From contig OZ199840.1 in the NCBI GenBank assembly GCA_964304625.1, positions 3,286,001 through 3,350,000 of the forward strand: a DNA stretch of 64,000 bases, written 5' to 3'. Below are positions 26,891-39,500 of this stretch, in pieces. A program made the position numbers and the translations under genes. Source of the DNA: Kudoa neothunni (Eukaryota > Cnidaria). The notes below the pieces were generated by a model. That model was not told where the DNA came from. It did not search any database and saw only the letters and a program-made list of their open reading frames with translations. How positions within the stretch are numbered: the first letter of the stretch is position 1; every line of letters starts with the position of its first letter.

Positions 26891-27641
26891 TCAGATATCT
26901 TCTGATAAAATAACTGTTATGTCGGCGTTGGAATTTGGAAAGTGGTCCTTTTCGTTAGGATGGACGTATACTGTGGCATCTTTTATAAAAAAGGTGTTAA
27001 AGTTGAATCGAGACGAATCAAGTGCTGTTTCTATCACACAATACTCTGCCACACACCCACACACATACACGTCGGTTATTAGATTGTCCAGAAGAATACC
27101 GAGAATAGGGCTCTTTTCGATCTTTAAATTGTCCTGAAAGGCTGAATATGATTCCAACCATGGATTCATACCTTTTTCCACTATATAAACTTGTTGGGGT
27201 GAATTTTTAATCTATAATAAACAAATATTAAGATGGTTAATTGTACAACAATTATACTATGTGAAGAGAAGATGAAAACTCGGCGCCTGAACTTCCAATT
27301 ATACAATGAACAGGCCATTGAGTTGTTTTGGTTCTTATACTCCCAAGTTCAAGGGGAAGTTGAAATAAACATGTCTCAAACATTTTAACATCGTTTTTAC
27401 CGTCACCATCAACCGACACACCGTTATACTGTTTGTAATTGGTGAAAAACGAAATGTGCGAAGGGGGATGCCAATCTTTGGTGTACACCACGACATCAAA
27501 TTCTTTCTGTTTGTCCTTTAGTAGCGAATTTATATTTTGAATGACAGAAATGTGGTCGTCCTTAGTTGCTAGTGACCCTGTTAAAAAATCGTTCTGAACA
27601 TCCACCACAATAAGACATTTTTTTGTTTCAGTATTATTCTT
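26891..27641 (-). CDS. Nicotinamidase (PNC1 type), first exon not found
   Basis: Hydrolyses nicotinamide to nicotinic acid for NAD salvage; an invertebrate enzyme absent from vertebrates. Two exons seen: 27641-27258 and 27211-26891, separated by a 46-base intron at phase 0. The catalytic triad can be read: Asp in VDVQNDF, Lys in VEKGMNPW, and Cys in CGCVAEYCV. The metal site D-x-H-x(3)-H is present in DWHPPSHISF. The C-terminus ends in ADITVILSEDI. The first visible exon starts in frame after a TTTTTGTAG acceptor with KNNTETKKCLIVVDV but has no Met, so a short upstream exon must supply the start; I could not place it. About 234 residues are covered, close to the usual length. It lies convergent to the cysteine-rich orphan. 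Confidence 0.88.
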
Positions 27642-28303
27642 CTACAAAAACGGATTATAACAGTTGCTTCAATTTAATGTTTAATAGAATGAACGTCTTA
27701 AAGTTTTTGTTAATAGGAACCTTTATATATTATTTGATACGCATTTATTGTTACAGCCAATATAATAATTTTTTATAATAAATTATATAATTGTTTAAAA
27801 TAAATATTTGAATTCTATGCTATGTAATCATTTAGTTTACAGAATAAATTTTACTCAAAATATTATATGATTATTAAAACTATTAATTTAGAATCTATTA
27901 GTCAAACATGGGACGACTGTATTCAACTTTTTAATTGGTTAATTTTTGTTGAAAAAAAGGAAAAAACGATAATGTAACTGTAAGTTAATTTAATGTGGGT
28001 ACATAAATAATTAAATTAGTTAAAAATACTATTTTTTGATGATCAGAACAATGAAATTACACAATGATCTTTTTATATGTCTATCATTTGAATTATTTTA
28101 AAACAGAGAGAAACCACAAATAATAATTTTCGTTTAATCAATCTAAATAAATGAGAAATTCAATCTATTTAATATTATTAACTCGTTCGTTATGCGACTG
28201 TATCTATATTTATAGGCTGAATTAATTACCATGGTAATCCAGTATTTAATCCATTTGAAAATAATGTCCCGATCAAATGTGAGTCTACCCTACGCGAAAT
28301 AAA

Positions 28304-28594
28304 TTAAATATTGATTCCAAATAATATCAAATAGAATACCCAACTGTTTTCTAGCACTTTCCTAACGGATGTGACACAATTTGGGAGGTAATCTGACAAA
28401 ATCTTGGTATATTTAAGTTGTTTTTCAATTTCAGTGGAACTATGCCTGTAACTAAATATTTTTAAATTTTCAGCACATTCAATTAATGTATACTGTCTGT
28501 AGATTTGTTCAATTTTTTCAACCATTGTGGAGATCATCTGATAATTATCACATCCATACATTTCCACATTATCCATCCCAGCAGAGGATTCCAT
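28304..28594 (-). CDS. Small helical orphan protein, 96 aa
   Basis: ATG at 28594 to stop at 28304 without an internal break. The protein looks largely helical with heptad-like hydrophobic spacing (MVEKIEQIYRQY, then STEIEKQLKYTKILSDYL), as in small subunits of vesicle-tethering or BLOC/BORC-type complexes, but I cannot assign it to one. A possible donor at the codon after ENSW could splice to a further exon beyond 28304, so the last 11 residues are uncertain. It sits in a run of minus-strand genes between the nicotinamidase and UQCR10. Might be a chance ORF, although base composition and helix pattern argue otherwise. Confidence 0.5.
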   Translation of the reverse strand: MESSAGMDNVEMYGCDNYQMISTMVEKIEQIYRQYTLIECAENLKIFSYRHSSTEIEKQLKYTKILSDYLPNCVTSVRKVLENSWVFYLILFGINI

Positions 28595-30447
28595 GTTAGA
28601 TACAAACTTTTAGGTAGATTTATAACTAAAATTTGACCAACTAGAGTTTCGTTGATATTCGTATTGTACACTGACAACAAAATATGGCTGAGATTTGTAG
28701 GGATTAATTCGAGTTTACCTTATCGGGGATCTACAAGAATCTAGGCAAGTCTATAAATATGCCTGAGTTATAATTAAATTATGCCAAGAATTCATAAATC
28801 TGGCTTAAATGAATTTTCAACTGTTGGTATGAATTTTTAGTCATGCATGCGGTCATAAATGTTATCAACCTCTTTTTAGGCGGGAAGAAATTGTTTATTG
28901 ACATGGTCAATAATTATATATATATTGGATTAGAACAAAAATTAAACCTGTAGTTAACGGCGCATCTAGATTCATTTCTGTTTCTTCGTCCCTACCATTT
29001 AAGACTTGGGAGGACAACTTTGCATCATTTAGCAAAAAAAGCGATTATAAAATGGATTTTTTAGGTGCTTAAAATATTTCTACTAAAAATTGCGTGAAAA
29101 AGTAAAAATGGGAGCTTATTTTAACAAAAAACTGTAAATAATATAAATACAACCGATAATAAAATAAATGCTTACCTTTTTTCTTGTCCTTGTGAGTAAT
29201 AATTTAGTCGTAACATTAATGTCGAATAGATTAAGATGCGTATAAATCATAATTTGTAAACGAACTACATAATTAATATTTTAGTGAAAAATATCAAACG
29301 GGAATATTTGCGCTTGCGTACAATAGATCATTTATAATTTTTTTGGTTATAATCATAAATTTAAAAATAACGTTACGAATATAAACTTGCGAATAAATAT
29401 TGTATGTGAAGTTTTAATTTATATAATTTTTTTGTATGAAAATTTTCAATAATCCAACCACAAAATCTAGAAAATTTAATTATGATGCTAATCAATATTA
29501 TATTTTTCCATTTTTGTGGCTTATTGAAAAAATGTACAGTACAACTTTTAAGAATTCAACCAATTTCATGAATTTTATGCTTCGTTAATCCTTTCTATTA
29601 GAAGAAAAATTTTTAAAATTTATTTAATTTGAACCATTTATGATTTTATTCAAGTAATTTGTTAATAAAAACAAAGAAATAAATTACCATTTTTATTTTT
29701 TATATTAATAAATAGAAATAATAGCTTGGCGAAGTTAATTAATATTCATTAAAATTTATTAAATCACTATTCTTAACCAGACTTATTTGAGCTTCGAATG
29801 CGCACGTTATATGCCTTCGAGACTCTGATTACGTACAAAGCATACTCAGTCATACAATTTGTGAATGGGAGTTTCTGGAATTCAAAATTCCTGTTGCGCG
29901 AGCGTACGCGTGTTATTGTTTAGAATTTACCGTACCAATAGCCATTTCCTTTTTCCCAGTATTTAACATTTACCTTGCAATTTTTAAGGCCCATTTTATG
30001 TAATATTTAAGAAATCTGCATTAGCCTACGCATTAGTAAAAATTACCGAATACAACTAATATCAGCATCTGCTTACTGGTGCCAGTGTTCATCATTTGTC
30101 GTATTGAACACTTTCAGTTAATGTAATACAGAAACAAATAATATCAACAATTAAAATAAAAATATCAGAATAATCATAACTGATTTAATTTTATTTATTG
30201 AGGATTCAAGCAGAACATCGGACGAAAGTAGTCGATGGTTATTCTTGCCTTTCTCAGTTGTTAGTTAGAATACTTTAACCGTTAATATCCAAGAAATTAT
30301 AGTCATTTACAAAAAACAAAGCATATCGCAATATTAAAGCTACGACTGCACCATAAATCTATTGAGCCATTTTGTAAACGAAAAAACTGCTTAAGAAATT
30401 CAAATTTATCAAAAAGTCAAAAGAATGAATCAGTTAATCCAAAATTT
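28595..30447. other. gene-free region
   Basis: AT-rich DNA with no supportable ORF, repeat or RNA gene by eye. Contains the presumed upstream region of the orphan at 28594. Confidence 0.5.
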
Positions 30448-30684
30448 TTATTTTTGAAGCTCCTTCTTCACAAAATTTGGATGAATATCGAGGAATAATT
30501 TCTAGAGAAGATATGAAAAGATCGACAAGCAACAACTTACTCCCTTGTTGTATTCTGCCCATAAATAGTTAATTCCTCGATTTATCACGAGATCCATCAT
30601 AAATGTAGTCAAACATATTCCGAAAATCATTCCGGACTGGCCTTTGAAAAACACTTTGTACATAAATCTACTGTAGGCGGACAT
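30448..30684 (-). CDS. UQCR10: Cytochrome bc1 complex subunit 9 (UQCR10/QCR9)
   Basis: Two exons, 30684-30541 and 30501-30448, joined at phase 0 across a 39-base intron with a GTAAGT donor and TCTCTAG acceptor; 65 residues, the normal length. This small inner-membrane subunit stabilises the Rieske/cytochrome c1 part of respiratory complex III. The order is typical: a short matrix N-terminus (YSRFMYKVFFK), one transmembrane helix (GMIFGICLTTFMMDLVI), then the conserved NRGINYLWAEYNKGKL turn and a charged tail ending in KKELQK. An unspliced reading would end in an unrelated tail, so the splice is well supported. Confidence 0.92.
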
Positions 30685-31395
30685 AGCAGATATTCAGAAT
30701 ATAGTGTTAGTGTGCGCGCGCTTGCGTATTTAAATTCAAATGAGGACGTTGCTTTTTATACGCTTAACTCCGATGCGAATTTGAAATCGATTGACTATTT
30801 GTTGATAATATAATATGTTTTTATTGAGATAATTTTAGTTATAGAATGAAAAACCTAATTGAAATTTTCGTAGTACTCCTCCCTTTTGTTTGAACAATAA
30901 AATTATACGTGTTTGCATTAAAATTTTATTCAATATTTATAACATATACATACATTACATCATTTCCTCCATAAATTTATAAAATTAATAAATTTAGAAT
31001 AAAAAGATCAGCAAAATAATTGAAAAATAAGTAAGTTTTAACAAATTTTAACTAAATCTCATTTTGTTTTTGTGTTATAATCAGCGTTGACGACCCAATT
31101 TGAACATCTAGTAAATTCTGTTCGAAACAAATCGGTCAATTCAAAATTTGTTGTAAAACCAAACTAATATTTAATATAGTTAATGACCGGCTTTACGCAC
31201 TTTTAAAAATCTCATTTTTTTACAAAATCTATCATGAACAAGTAAATAATATATTTAATAATACATTTATTTATGAATTTCAATGAAAGAACTTTATATG
31301 ATCCTAAATTTTGCGATACAAGTATCACATGATTTACCAATTTTACACACCTTTCTGACTCAATTTGGCTTATAGTTTTCATAAAAGTGACCTAA
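30685..31395. other. gene-free spacer
   Basis: Contains the upstream region of UQCR10 and the 5' flank of the Tigger remnant. No terminal repeat of the latter could be identified. Confidence 0.45.
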
Positions 31396-32645
31396 ATGGC
31401 TAATAAAAATAAATCTAAGAATCGAGAAATTGAAGAGAAATACAAAATTATAAAATATCTTTATGGTATCACCTCTAGGTGAAAGGTTGCTATTATAAAC
31501 CATTTTAATATATCAACAATATCCACTCTTAATGATAATTTAAATAAGAAGAGAAAATTATAGAAATGTTTTAGTGGGATTGGTTTGTATAAATAGGAAA
31601 AATCTAAATGATGGCACCAATATTTCCCTCGATGAATATGTCTATAATTGGATATGCTGGGTGCGAGCCAAAAAAATTGAATTAACTGTCGTCGACATCA
31701 TTGATAAGAGAAACGAAATTGCCAGAGAAAAGAATTTATCATCAAATGCAACATACGGTTGGTATCAATGTTTTAAATTGAGATTTAATCTCAACAAAAT
31801 AAATTTCCGTGGCTAAGTGGCTGACATTGACCCATGTGTAAGTTCTGAATGGCTTTATTAACTTAAAAACATATGTGAATAATATAATGATGGTTGTGTC
31901 TATAATATAGATGAAACAGTTTTGTTTTATCAGCAAAAACGAGGTATATTTTTTCATTTGCCATACCTGCATATTTTTTTACAGGAAAAAGTTGTGTAAG
32001 CCCCATAGAAAGTCATACGAAAAAGTCTAAAAAAACGAATGACCGTTTGATTCCGTGCCCCACTCAGTGGAGAAAAACTTGAACCTTTGGTTATTGGATC
32101 TAGTCGAAAACCCAGATGCTTTAAAAATATAACCAGCCCTCCAGTTTTATATGAATCCAATAAGAAGTCTTGGATGACTAGTGAAATCTTCCTATGGTAT
32201 CATAAAGCTGATATTTTTACCCAAAATACCATTAGTTTATTTCAGCCCCTAGATCAAGAGATTATTCACTCATTCAAATGAACATATAAGAGGAAAATGA
32301 TTAAAAAATACATTTCATGTATTGAGGTGGGATTAGAACCAACTCCATCAACCATTTTAGATGCGATGGTGTTGAATAAACAAGCGTGGGAGTGTGTAAC
32401 CGTATCCACCATCATAAATTGTTTTCAAAAAGTAGGGTTTTCATCTCAGCAAACAGATCCTGTCAAAGATGACTGCATTTTGAAATCATCAGACAAATAA
32501 TTTAGTGAAATATGTGACACAACTCATCTTAATATATTACAAGAAGAAATTGAGGTTATAATTGCTGATGAAACTGCAATAGAGAAGGTCAATACGTTTC
32601 AAATCTTAAATTCTGAAAAATTCAATGATCCTTCAACTTTAGGTG
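31396..32645 (+). pseudogene. Tigger/pogo-type transposase pseudogene
   Basis: Fragments follow the order of a pogo-superfamily transposase. From 31396 an N-terminal helix-turn-helix (MANKNKSKNREIEEKY, then a stop). At 31574-31816 a CENP-B type DNA-binding domain (LDEYVYNWICWVRAKKIEL, then NLSSNATYGWYQCF). At 31905-32280 the DDE core: DETVLFYQQ, then EPLVIGSSRKPRCFKN, KKSWMTSEIF and SLFQPLDQEIIHSFK with the last catalytic region. A C-terminal helical tail runs to about 32645. Stops and frameshifts break it at least four times. Terminal repeats were not found. Confidence 0.88.
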
Positions 32646-33897
32646 AAAAATTTTCAAGTTTATTTATATTAACTTTATCCTATTTTCAAGAACAACAGTA
32701 GATCTTATCACTCTAAAAACTGATTCTACGATAATTATCTCTTATGAGATAAAGTGTCTCTCTAGATATTTCTCCTTTTTAAATTCTTTGGAGGAAGTTT
32801 CTGGTTCGCTTCGAAACAAAATACAAAAGAATGTCCAATCAGATCAATTGATTATTTAACTAAAAGATTGTAAATTTTAACTTAATAAATAATTAATCGA
32901 ACTTGAAGCATTATTTTTAGCATAACGAGTAGTTTCTTTGTTTGTCACAGACTCGATGATGTTTCAAGGGAATAATTATGTCTATATTTTTTTTCAAATT
33001 TTCAATATTATTTTATATTTATTTTGATATTAAATTTGTTTATATGATTTTCTCACTGTGTTTTAATGTTTTGTGAAGTGTTTTCAATTATAATGCCCGG
33101 TTTTGAAGATCACAGAATCCGGTTCTGGATGACACGTAATCCGGTTTTAGATGCAAGCCCTGGTATTAAAGGTATATGTAAATTCTTAAACATAAAATAT
33201 CAACTCAATATATCATCTTTTCTATAAATTGAAAATTTATCATTTTAATTGTAATTGTAATATTACAAACTATTAAGAGGAGAGAATGTTAAAAAGTTGT
33301 TATGTTGTGTCAATCTTAAAGACAAGAATTTGTGTAACTACAATTTAACCTAAATTATGCAGATTTTTTATTGCAAAATTGATTCTAAATGTAGATAATG
33401 TCGCTCTCGTTTGTTTAAAAGATTCTTAGGAATGATTCGTATTATGTGTGTATGTGAACAGATCGATTTAATGATAATAGTAGTCTACCAAAGTATTATG
33501 AGATAGTAAGCACAGTAAAATTCTTCTGTAACTGTTAATATAAATAATTGTGTGTAAAGTTCAATAGCGTCACATTAAAAAAATGAATTTCTACGAATTT
33601 TATTTATTATCTTGTATTTAGACTAAATAGCTGTAAAGTTGAAATAATTATTGGTGAGATCGCATGAACGCAAACTTTGAAACTTCCCTTGGGAGCATAT
33701 CCCCAAGTGCTATACCACAGATTAACTGTACAATCCCCGTCTATTTTTGTTTGATCGCATTATCATATACGATATGCGAAGCTTGGTGAGTATTATCTAC
33801 AAGATATTTATAAAGAAAGACAGAGAAATTGATTTGTATTACATGTATTATTTATTTTTGAATGTAGTTTCTCTTTATAGGTTTATCGAATGAAATT
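32646..33897. other. gene-free spacer before ABCD4-like gene
   Basis: Nothing firmly supported. An open frame from the ATG at 33664 ends at a GTGAGT donor at 33786 but its phase does not join the next coding frame. A shorter ATG at 33774 could join an acceptor at 33867 in frame, so an alternative first exon of the transporter is possible. Confidence 0.4.
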
Positions 33898-35868
33898 ATG
33901 GTTTGCTTTCCCAAAGCAATGAATAAAATTCATTCATTTTTCAAAAAGTTCTTTCTAATATCAATGATACTCATGAAAAGATTTTCTTCCAAATGTACTA
34001 TTATGCTAACTCTACATCTTGGGCTAAAAATGATAGAATTTATTTTGGCCTATTACGTTGGCAATCTAGCTAGTTTGTATTACATGGTTATACCAATGAA
34101 TTCAACAAGCGATTTTACAAAAGTTGTGTTGATTTCATTTCTATTAGTATCTATTATGGCGTTGATACTAGCGTTAAATGAAATGGTTAAATTACATATT
34201 CAGGCTAGTGCTAGGAAAAATTTGACCAAGTATCTTCAGACCATATACGTGCAGCCGTCAATATTCTACAAAGTGAATGTGACATGGACTAATTTCCATC
34301 CTGATCAAGCTATGAGTCAAGACGTGGATAAACTCTGCGATGGGTTCATCCTAATCACAAGCGGCCTCATATGCACTCCTTTTATTCTTACTTTTTATAC
34401 CTACCTGTGTTCGATGTCGTTCGGCTCCGCAAAAACCTTTATTGTCTACTGTTACAGCATAGGTTTTATTATTATTGGAAAATTGATTCTGATACCATTA
34501 TCGATGACTTATTACCATTTGGAACGGTGTGAAGGTGATCTTCGTAGCAAACACTCAAAACTCAGGGAGTACCACGAAGAAATCGAACTTCTAAAAGGAC
34601 ACCAAGTCGAAAAAGATATACTAAACAAAAAGTATCTTTTCAAATTGCACTTCAGATCACTCATTTTTTAAATACAGTTTAAGATATATTTGTTGTAATT
34701 TTTTAAATAAATCATATTCAGGGCTGATACTATCTACATATTAATGTCACGAATAGCAAATAAATTCTTTGGAGTGAAACTAAATGTGTCAATAAATAGT
34801 TATTTTGGCGCAATCCTTGCATACATAATGATAGGATCTTATGCTATAACTAATGGCATAATCATGGAGGCACCAACTATCAGTTCTACCTCCTTCTACA
34901 CATTGTATTTGGTGCATATACTTAGTACTATTGTCAAATTAATTTCCACCGCTGCTTCGCTAGAGGGGAACGTTCATAGAGTTGGTAAATTGATTCACAT
35001 TATAAAGACAAGCCGACCTAACGAAACATCTTATAATGAAACGCCTGAAGCAACTAACGTGATAGAAAATCTCCATAATAGATGTGAATATCAGGGTATT
35101 AATCCTGAGAAACTACTTCAAGTAACTCGACTATCATTTACACTCCCTGGAACGGATAGATTTCTGGGTTCCAACTACACCTTTACAGTTTACGAACATC
35201 AAAGTTTCGGAATTTATGGCCCCTCTGGTATTTTTATAATAAACCCGAAATAAATTTATCAATAATATTTTTAAGGGATCGGAAAATCAGTTCTACTAAA
35301 AAATATTGTTTCGCTGATAGAAAACACTCAAGATACTCCTCCGGCTTGGTCCCTTAAGCTTAGAGAACCGCATGCTATAATTTATCTACCACAAAGAAGC
35401 TACTTTTCTGAAGGATCAGTCTATTGTCAACTAGCCTATCCATATATATATTTGATGAATGATCCTAATTTTACAGCTAGAGCGAATTCGTGTCTTAGAT
35501 TGGTGGAACTTGAAAACCTTATTGACTGCAAGGATGCTCACCAGCTTGGCGACAACGTGGACAAACTCTCGCCTGGAGAAAAACAACGTTTGCTGATGGC
35601 ACGCATATTGTTTCTTCAACCGAAGCTTGCCAGTAAATAATATTTCAACTGCTTTTATTGATTTTAAAATGTTATTTTAGTTGTCGACGAACCTACGTCA
35701 TCTCTATCTCTTGAAGTTGCAGTGAATTTGTTTAATCTTTGCATTGAACGTGGTGTCACGTTCATTACAATATGTCATGATATTGAAGTTTTAAAAAGAA
35801 CGCACAGAACCATTCTTTCAATGACTTCCACGTCCTATACTATTTCTAATATTGCAAGCAACGTTTGA
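33898..35868 (+). CDS. ABCD4: ABC transporter, subfamily D, ABCD4-like
   Basis: Four exons: 33898-34631, 34722-35227, 35276-35632, 35681-35868; 594 residues, near the length of animal ABCD4. In vertebrates ABCD4 works with LMBD1 to move cobalamin out of lysosomes. The N-terminal half has about six hydrophobic helices; the segment PDQAMSQDVDKLCDG and the later CEGDLRSKHSKLR match ABCD4 more than peroxisomal ABCD1-3. The ATPase half has Walker A GPSGIGKS (411-418, with its Gly414 codon split by an intron), a Q-loop in IIYLPQRSYF, signature LSPGEKQR (511-518), Walker B IVDEPTSS (533-540) with catalytic Glu536, and the H-loop His565 in TICHD. All catalytic residues are present. Half-transporter; should act as a dimer. 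Start could be an upstream short exon. Confidence 0.9.
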
Positions 35869-36508
35869 AACTAACTTTCTTGCATTATATAACAAAACTT
35901 TATCAAATTGACAAAAATCATTTTATTCCATAATTAAAAAATTCTTGTAATCAATTTTATTTTTGTATTTTATAATGTGTACGCTTAACTAACTTCTATT
36001 ATGTTACTCGAAGCTTCTATTGGTTTATAAAACCTTGTGACTGAGGTGATATGTACTGATTAATGATGGAGTGAAAGTTTGCCATGTTATTAAGTTATAC
36101 AGTGTGCATATTAGCCTTGTTTTACCCCTTTTTCCATCATATTACATTAAAAATATCTCAGGGTTATATATATATTTGTTTAATTAATTATTAATGTTTT
36201 AATTTATTCACTGATTCAAATAAAAACTCTAAAAAATTCCTAGTAATAAATGGTTCCCTATAATTATCCTTTGTTCGAATTAATAGTAATACAGTTATGA
36301 TAAACAAAAGACTTTTTTTAGGAATAAGATATTCAATAGCACCTTGGCACCAACTAAATAAACAATTTATGTTTGTATTAAAGATAGTTTTACATAACAT
36401 TAACCTCATTACGAGAACTAAAGAATGAAATTATTTTCTTACAAATTGGGAGCAATATACTTTAATATGCGTATTAGTTGAAAATATTTTCAGTCTATCT
36501 AAGATATT
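35869..36508. other. spacer between ABCD4-like and PNGase-like genes
   Basis: AT-rich with no supported gene. A TTTTCAG just before 36493 could be a 3' splice site of a 5' UTR intron of the next gene. Confidence 0.4.
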
Positions 36509-39500
36509 ATGATCAACCCTGATACACTAGCAAGATTTGTATCTTGTGATAAGGAATTTATGGACATTACAAAAAAGAATCCTTATGATTATTACGTTAT
36601 TTTGTTTTATTCTAGAATGTAAATATTTTTTAATTTTATTTGATCAAAAATCGGATATTTATTCTTTTTGATGTGGTAGAAATATAATTGTCCACGAATT
36701 AAATAATTATATGGATAATCAAGCAAACAATTTCCCTGTTTTGGTTTTTCTCAAAGTTGGTACGCGTCGATGTCCCGTAATATTATTCTCGTGTATATTT
36801 ATCACTGAACAGTTAAATTTATTTTAGGAATCAACTGTCAATTATAATATAGATAATAATGGATGTGTTGTATTTACAGATGGAGTACGTGTGTGTGATA
36901 TGTATCAAGCTATTACAGACATAGACCTACTAGCATTGGATAATAAAATAAAAAGTCACGTAACAGAGGCAACCAAATACGTAATTAATCAATATCACTA
37001 TTGCAGTTATCAACATTCCTAGAACAAAATTCGTTTAATGGCATCAATATTTACTGATGGTTTCATAACAACTTATGAACATGTGATGGATAAAAAAAGT
37101 CCAGCATCTTTCTGCATTATAAAAGAATCCCTCAGAAAGTTGATATCGACACCTTATGATTCAAATAATTCCACATGTCGTTCGATTTCATTGATATCTG
37201 AAGAATTCACTCAACACTTCCAAAAGACACCTGGATGTGTGAATACAATGCTATTGATCGGATTTGAAATGGTAAGTTATATTATAAAATAACTGATGCT
37301 ATTATACCAATTAAATCAAATAACTTTTCATTAATTAAACAATAATGATAATAAACCAAGGTAAAAAGCAGTATTTTAATAATTGTATGCCTTAAAGGTG
37401 AAAGTAAATGACATTTATCCTGCTGTTATTTAAGTCCTTATCCTTTCGTTCCCAATTTTCATTTAATATTTAAATGAACGAGGGTAAAATATTTCATCTC
37501 CATGGCGTTCTACTTGGAATGTTTCCTCTACAATAGTTTTAAAAATGTTATAATAACTTTATTTATTTCAGAATAATTCAAAAATACTTTTAGTAAATAA
37601 TTATATTATGACGTATTCGAAAATTTATAATAAAGCAAATAAAAATATTATACTTCATTTTTAGGATTAATCGTAATTTAGTCCATCAATGGTTTTGGGC
37701 AAAATATAATCTTTCGTAGTTCAAAAATATTTACATATATATATTTGAAACGTTCTTTTTAATTTAAAAAGGTTATACAGAGTGTATGGTTGTGTATTAT
37801 CTAATAAATCATTATTGTCATTATTTGTAATTATTTAATATATCTACATCGATGAAAAAAATATATATACTACGACTAAATCTGTCGTACCTCCATCTAA
37901 AAGAGTCAGCCTTAAATATTTATAGAAATGGATTAATTTTGGATATGAGAAGTTTACACCAAAATATCCGCGCATGTTGAAAAAGTTGATCGATGTAAGT
38001 ATTACATTTATATTAAGCCATTTTTTTCGAATCTGATACATAATAAATTTTGAATGCATTTAAAAGACAGTTGAAACTTTCATTTGATTATGATACATAC
38101 TACAAGGATATATTGTTTTTTTAATTTTCATTTTTTCTGTAATCTGATGGCAAAAATTTTGGACCATTATAAATTTTTAGATCGTCATAACAAACTATTT
38201 TGAAGTAATATATTATCTTCAGACGGCGTATAAATTGAGGCATTAAATGGTTTATCTTTTCGCAATGGTTATTTACTTTTCATTGTAAAATACAGTAATT
38301 TATTAAAAAAACAGTCGGATATTTTAATAAATACATTCTAATTATAAAAATAATTTTACAATGTTTGATTTTATGTTTGAAACAACTTATTTATGATTAA
38401 CTGGATTTGTTTGTTTTATGTAAATAAAATAAAACTATTATAAACTTTTTTATTAAAAAGATTCAAATTATCTATTATAAGAAAATGGATTATAAATTTT
38501 TTATATGATAGTATAAATATAATAAGCGTGAAGAAAATATTCTTTAATCATGAAAATCGAATAACCTGCGGTGAGGTAACCTATTCTAAGGTGCTATGAC
38601 TAAAAATAATTACTAAATTATACACATAAAATAATGTAAGAATAAAATATATGATTGAATCGTTAAAATGATTCTTAAATTGAGTAATAAAATTTATTAG
38701 ATTAAAAATCAATTTAAATAATCCTTTGATTATTAGTTAAACAAGTTAGATATTATTTCAGCAAATATAATTAGCCATCCATAATTATTTTAATTTTTCC
38801 ATTAGCTGAAATAAATGTTTATGATACAAGCAAATTAATTTCTAGGAAACTAAATGAGAAGAATATCTAATATTCATTATTTAAATATAGGAATTTAATA
38901 AATGATTGTATGATAATAAAATTAACCCAAATTTATAACAAAGTTTGAATTGATGGAATTAAGTAATGCGGAATTATTAATTAATAGAATTTCAATCCTA
39001 TTAGATTTATCTATAAAATTTTTATTTTTAATGTTTGAAAATTTTTCAAAAGAGTTGATAAATTAAAATAATATTATTTAACTAATTTTTAATAAGACTA
39101 ATATATAGAATGAAGATAAAATATATTATCCTTTTGATAAATCCCCTGCTATGCTGCTATCGTATATTGATGGCTTGGAGACAATTTACAACCATTATTG
39201 CACGTTATTTTGCTCGACGCCATATAAATCATCTGTCACACCTATTCCTAAAATCAAATCCAGTGTGTCTAAACTTTTTAAGGTAAAATATAATGCTGTT
39301 GGAGGTTGAAATTAATATTTTTCCGTAGAAAAGATATTGGAAATTTTTTAATGTATTTGCCAAAAACATTGATTTGGTTTATAAATGTGAAATAAAATCG
39401 TTACTAAAATCTGCAAAAGAAGTTATACCATTAACCTGCATAAAAACAAAGGCAAAGAAACTAATGGAAGATCAATCAGGTTGCTCCGGATATTCTTATG

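Noticed and set aside
33664-33785. Open frame with ATG ending at a GTGAGT donor, as first exon of the ABCD4-like gene
   Set aside because: It ends in phase 2, and joining it to the next acceptors gives an early stop. The model from 33898 already has normal ABCD4 length.
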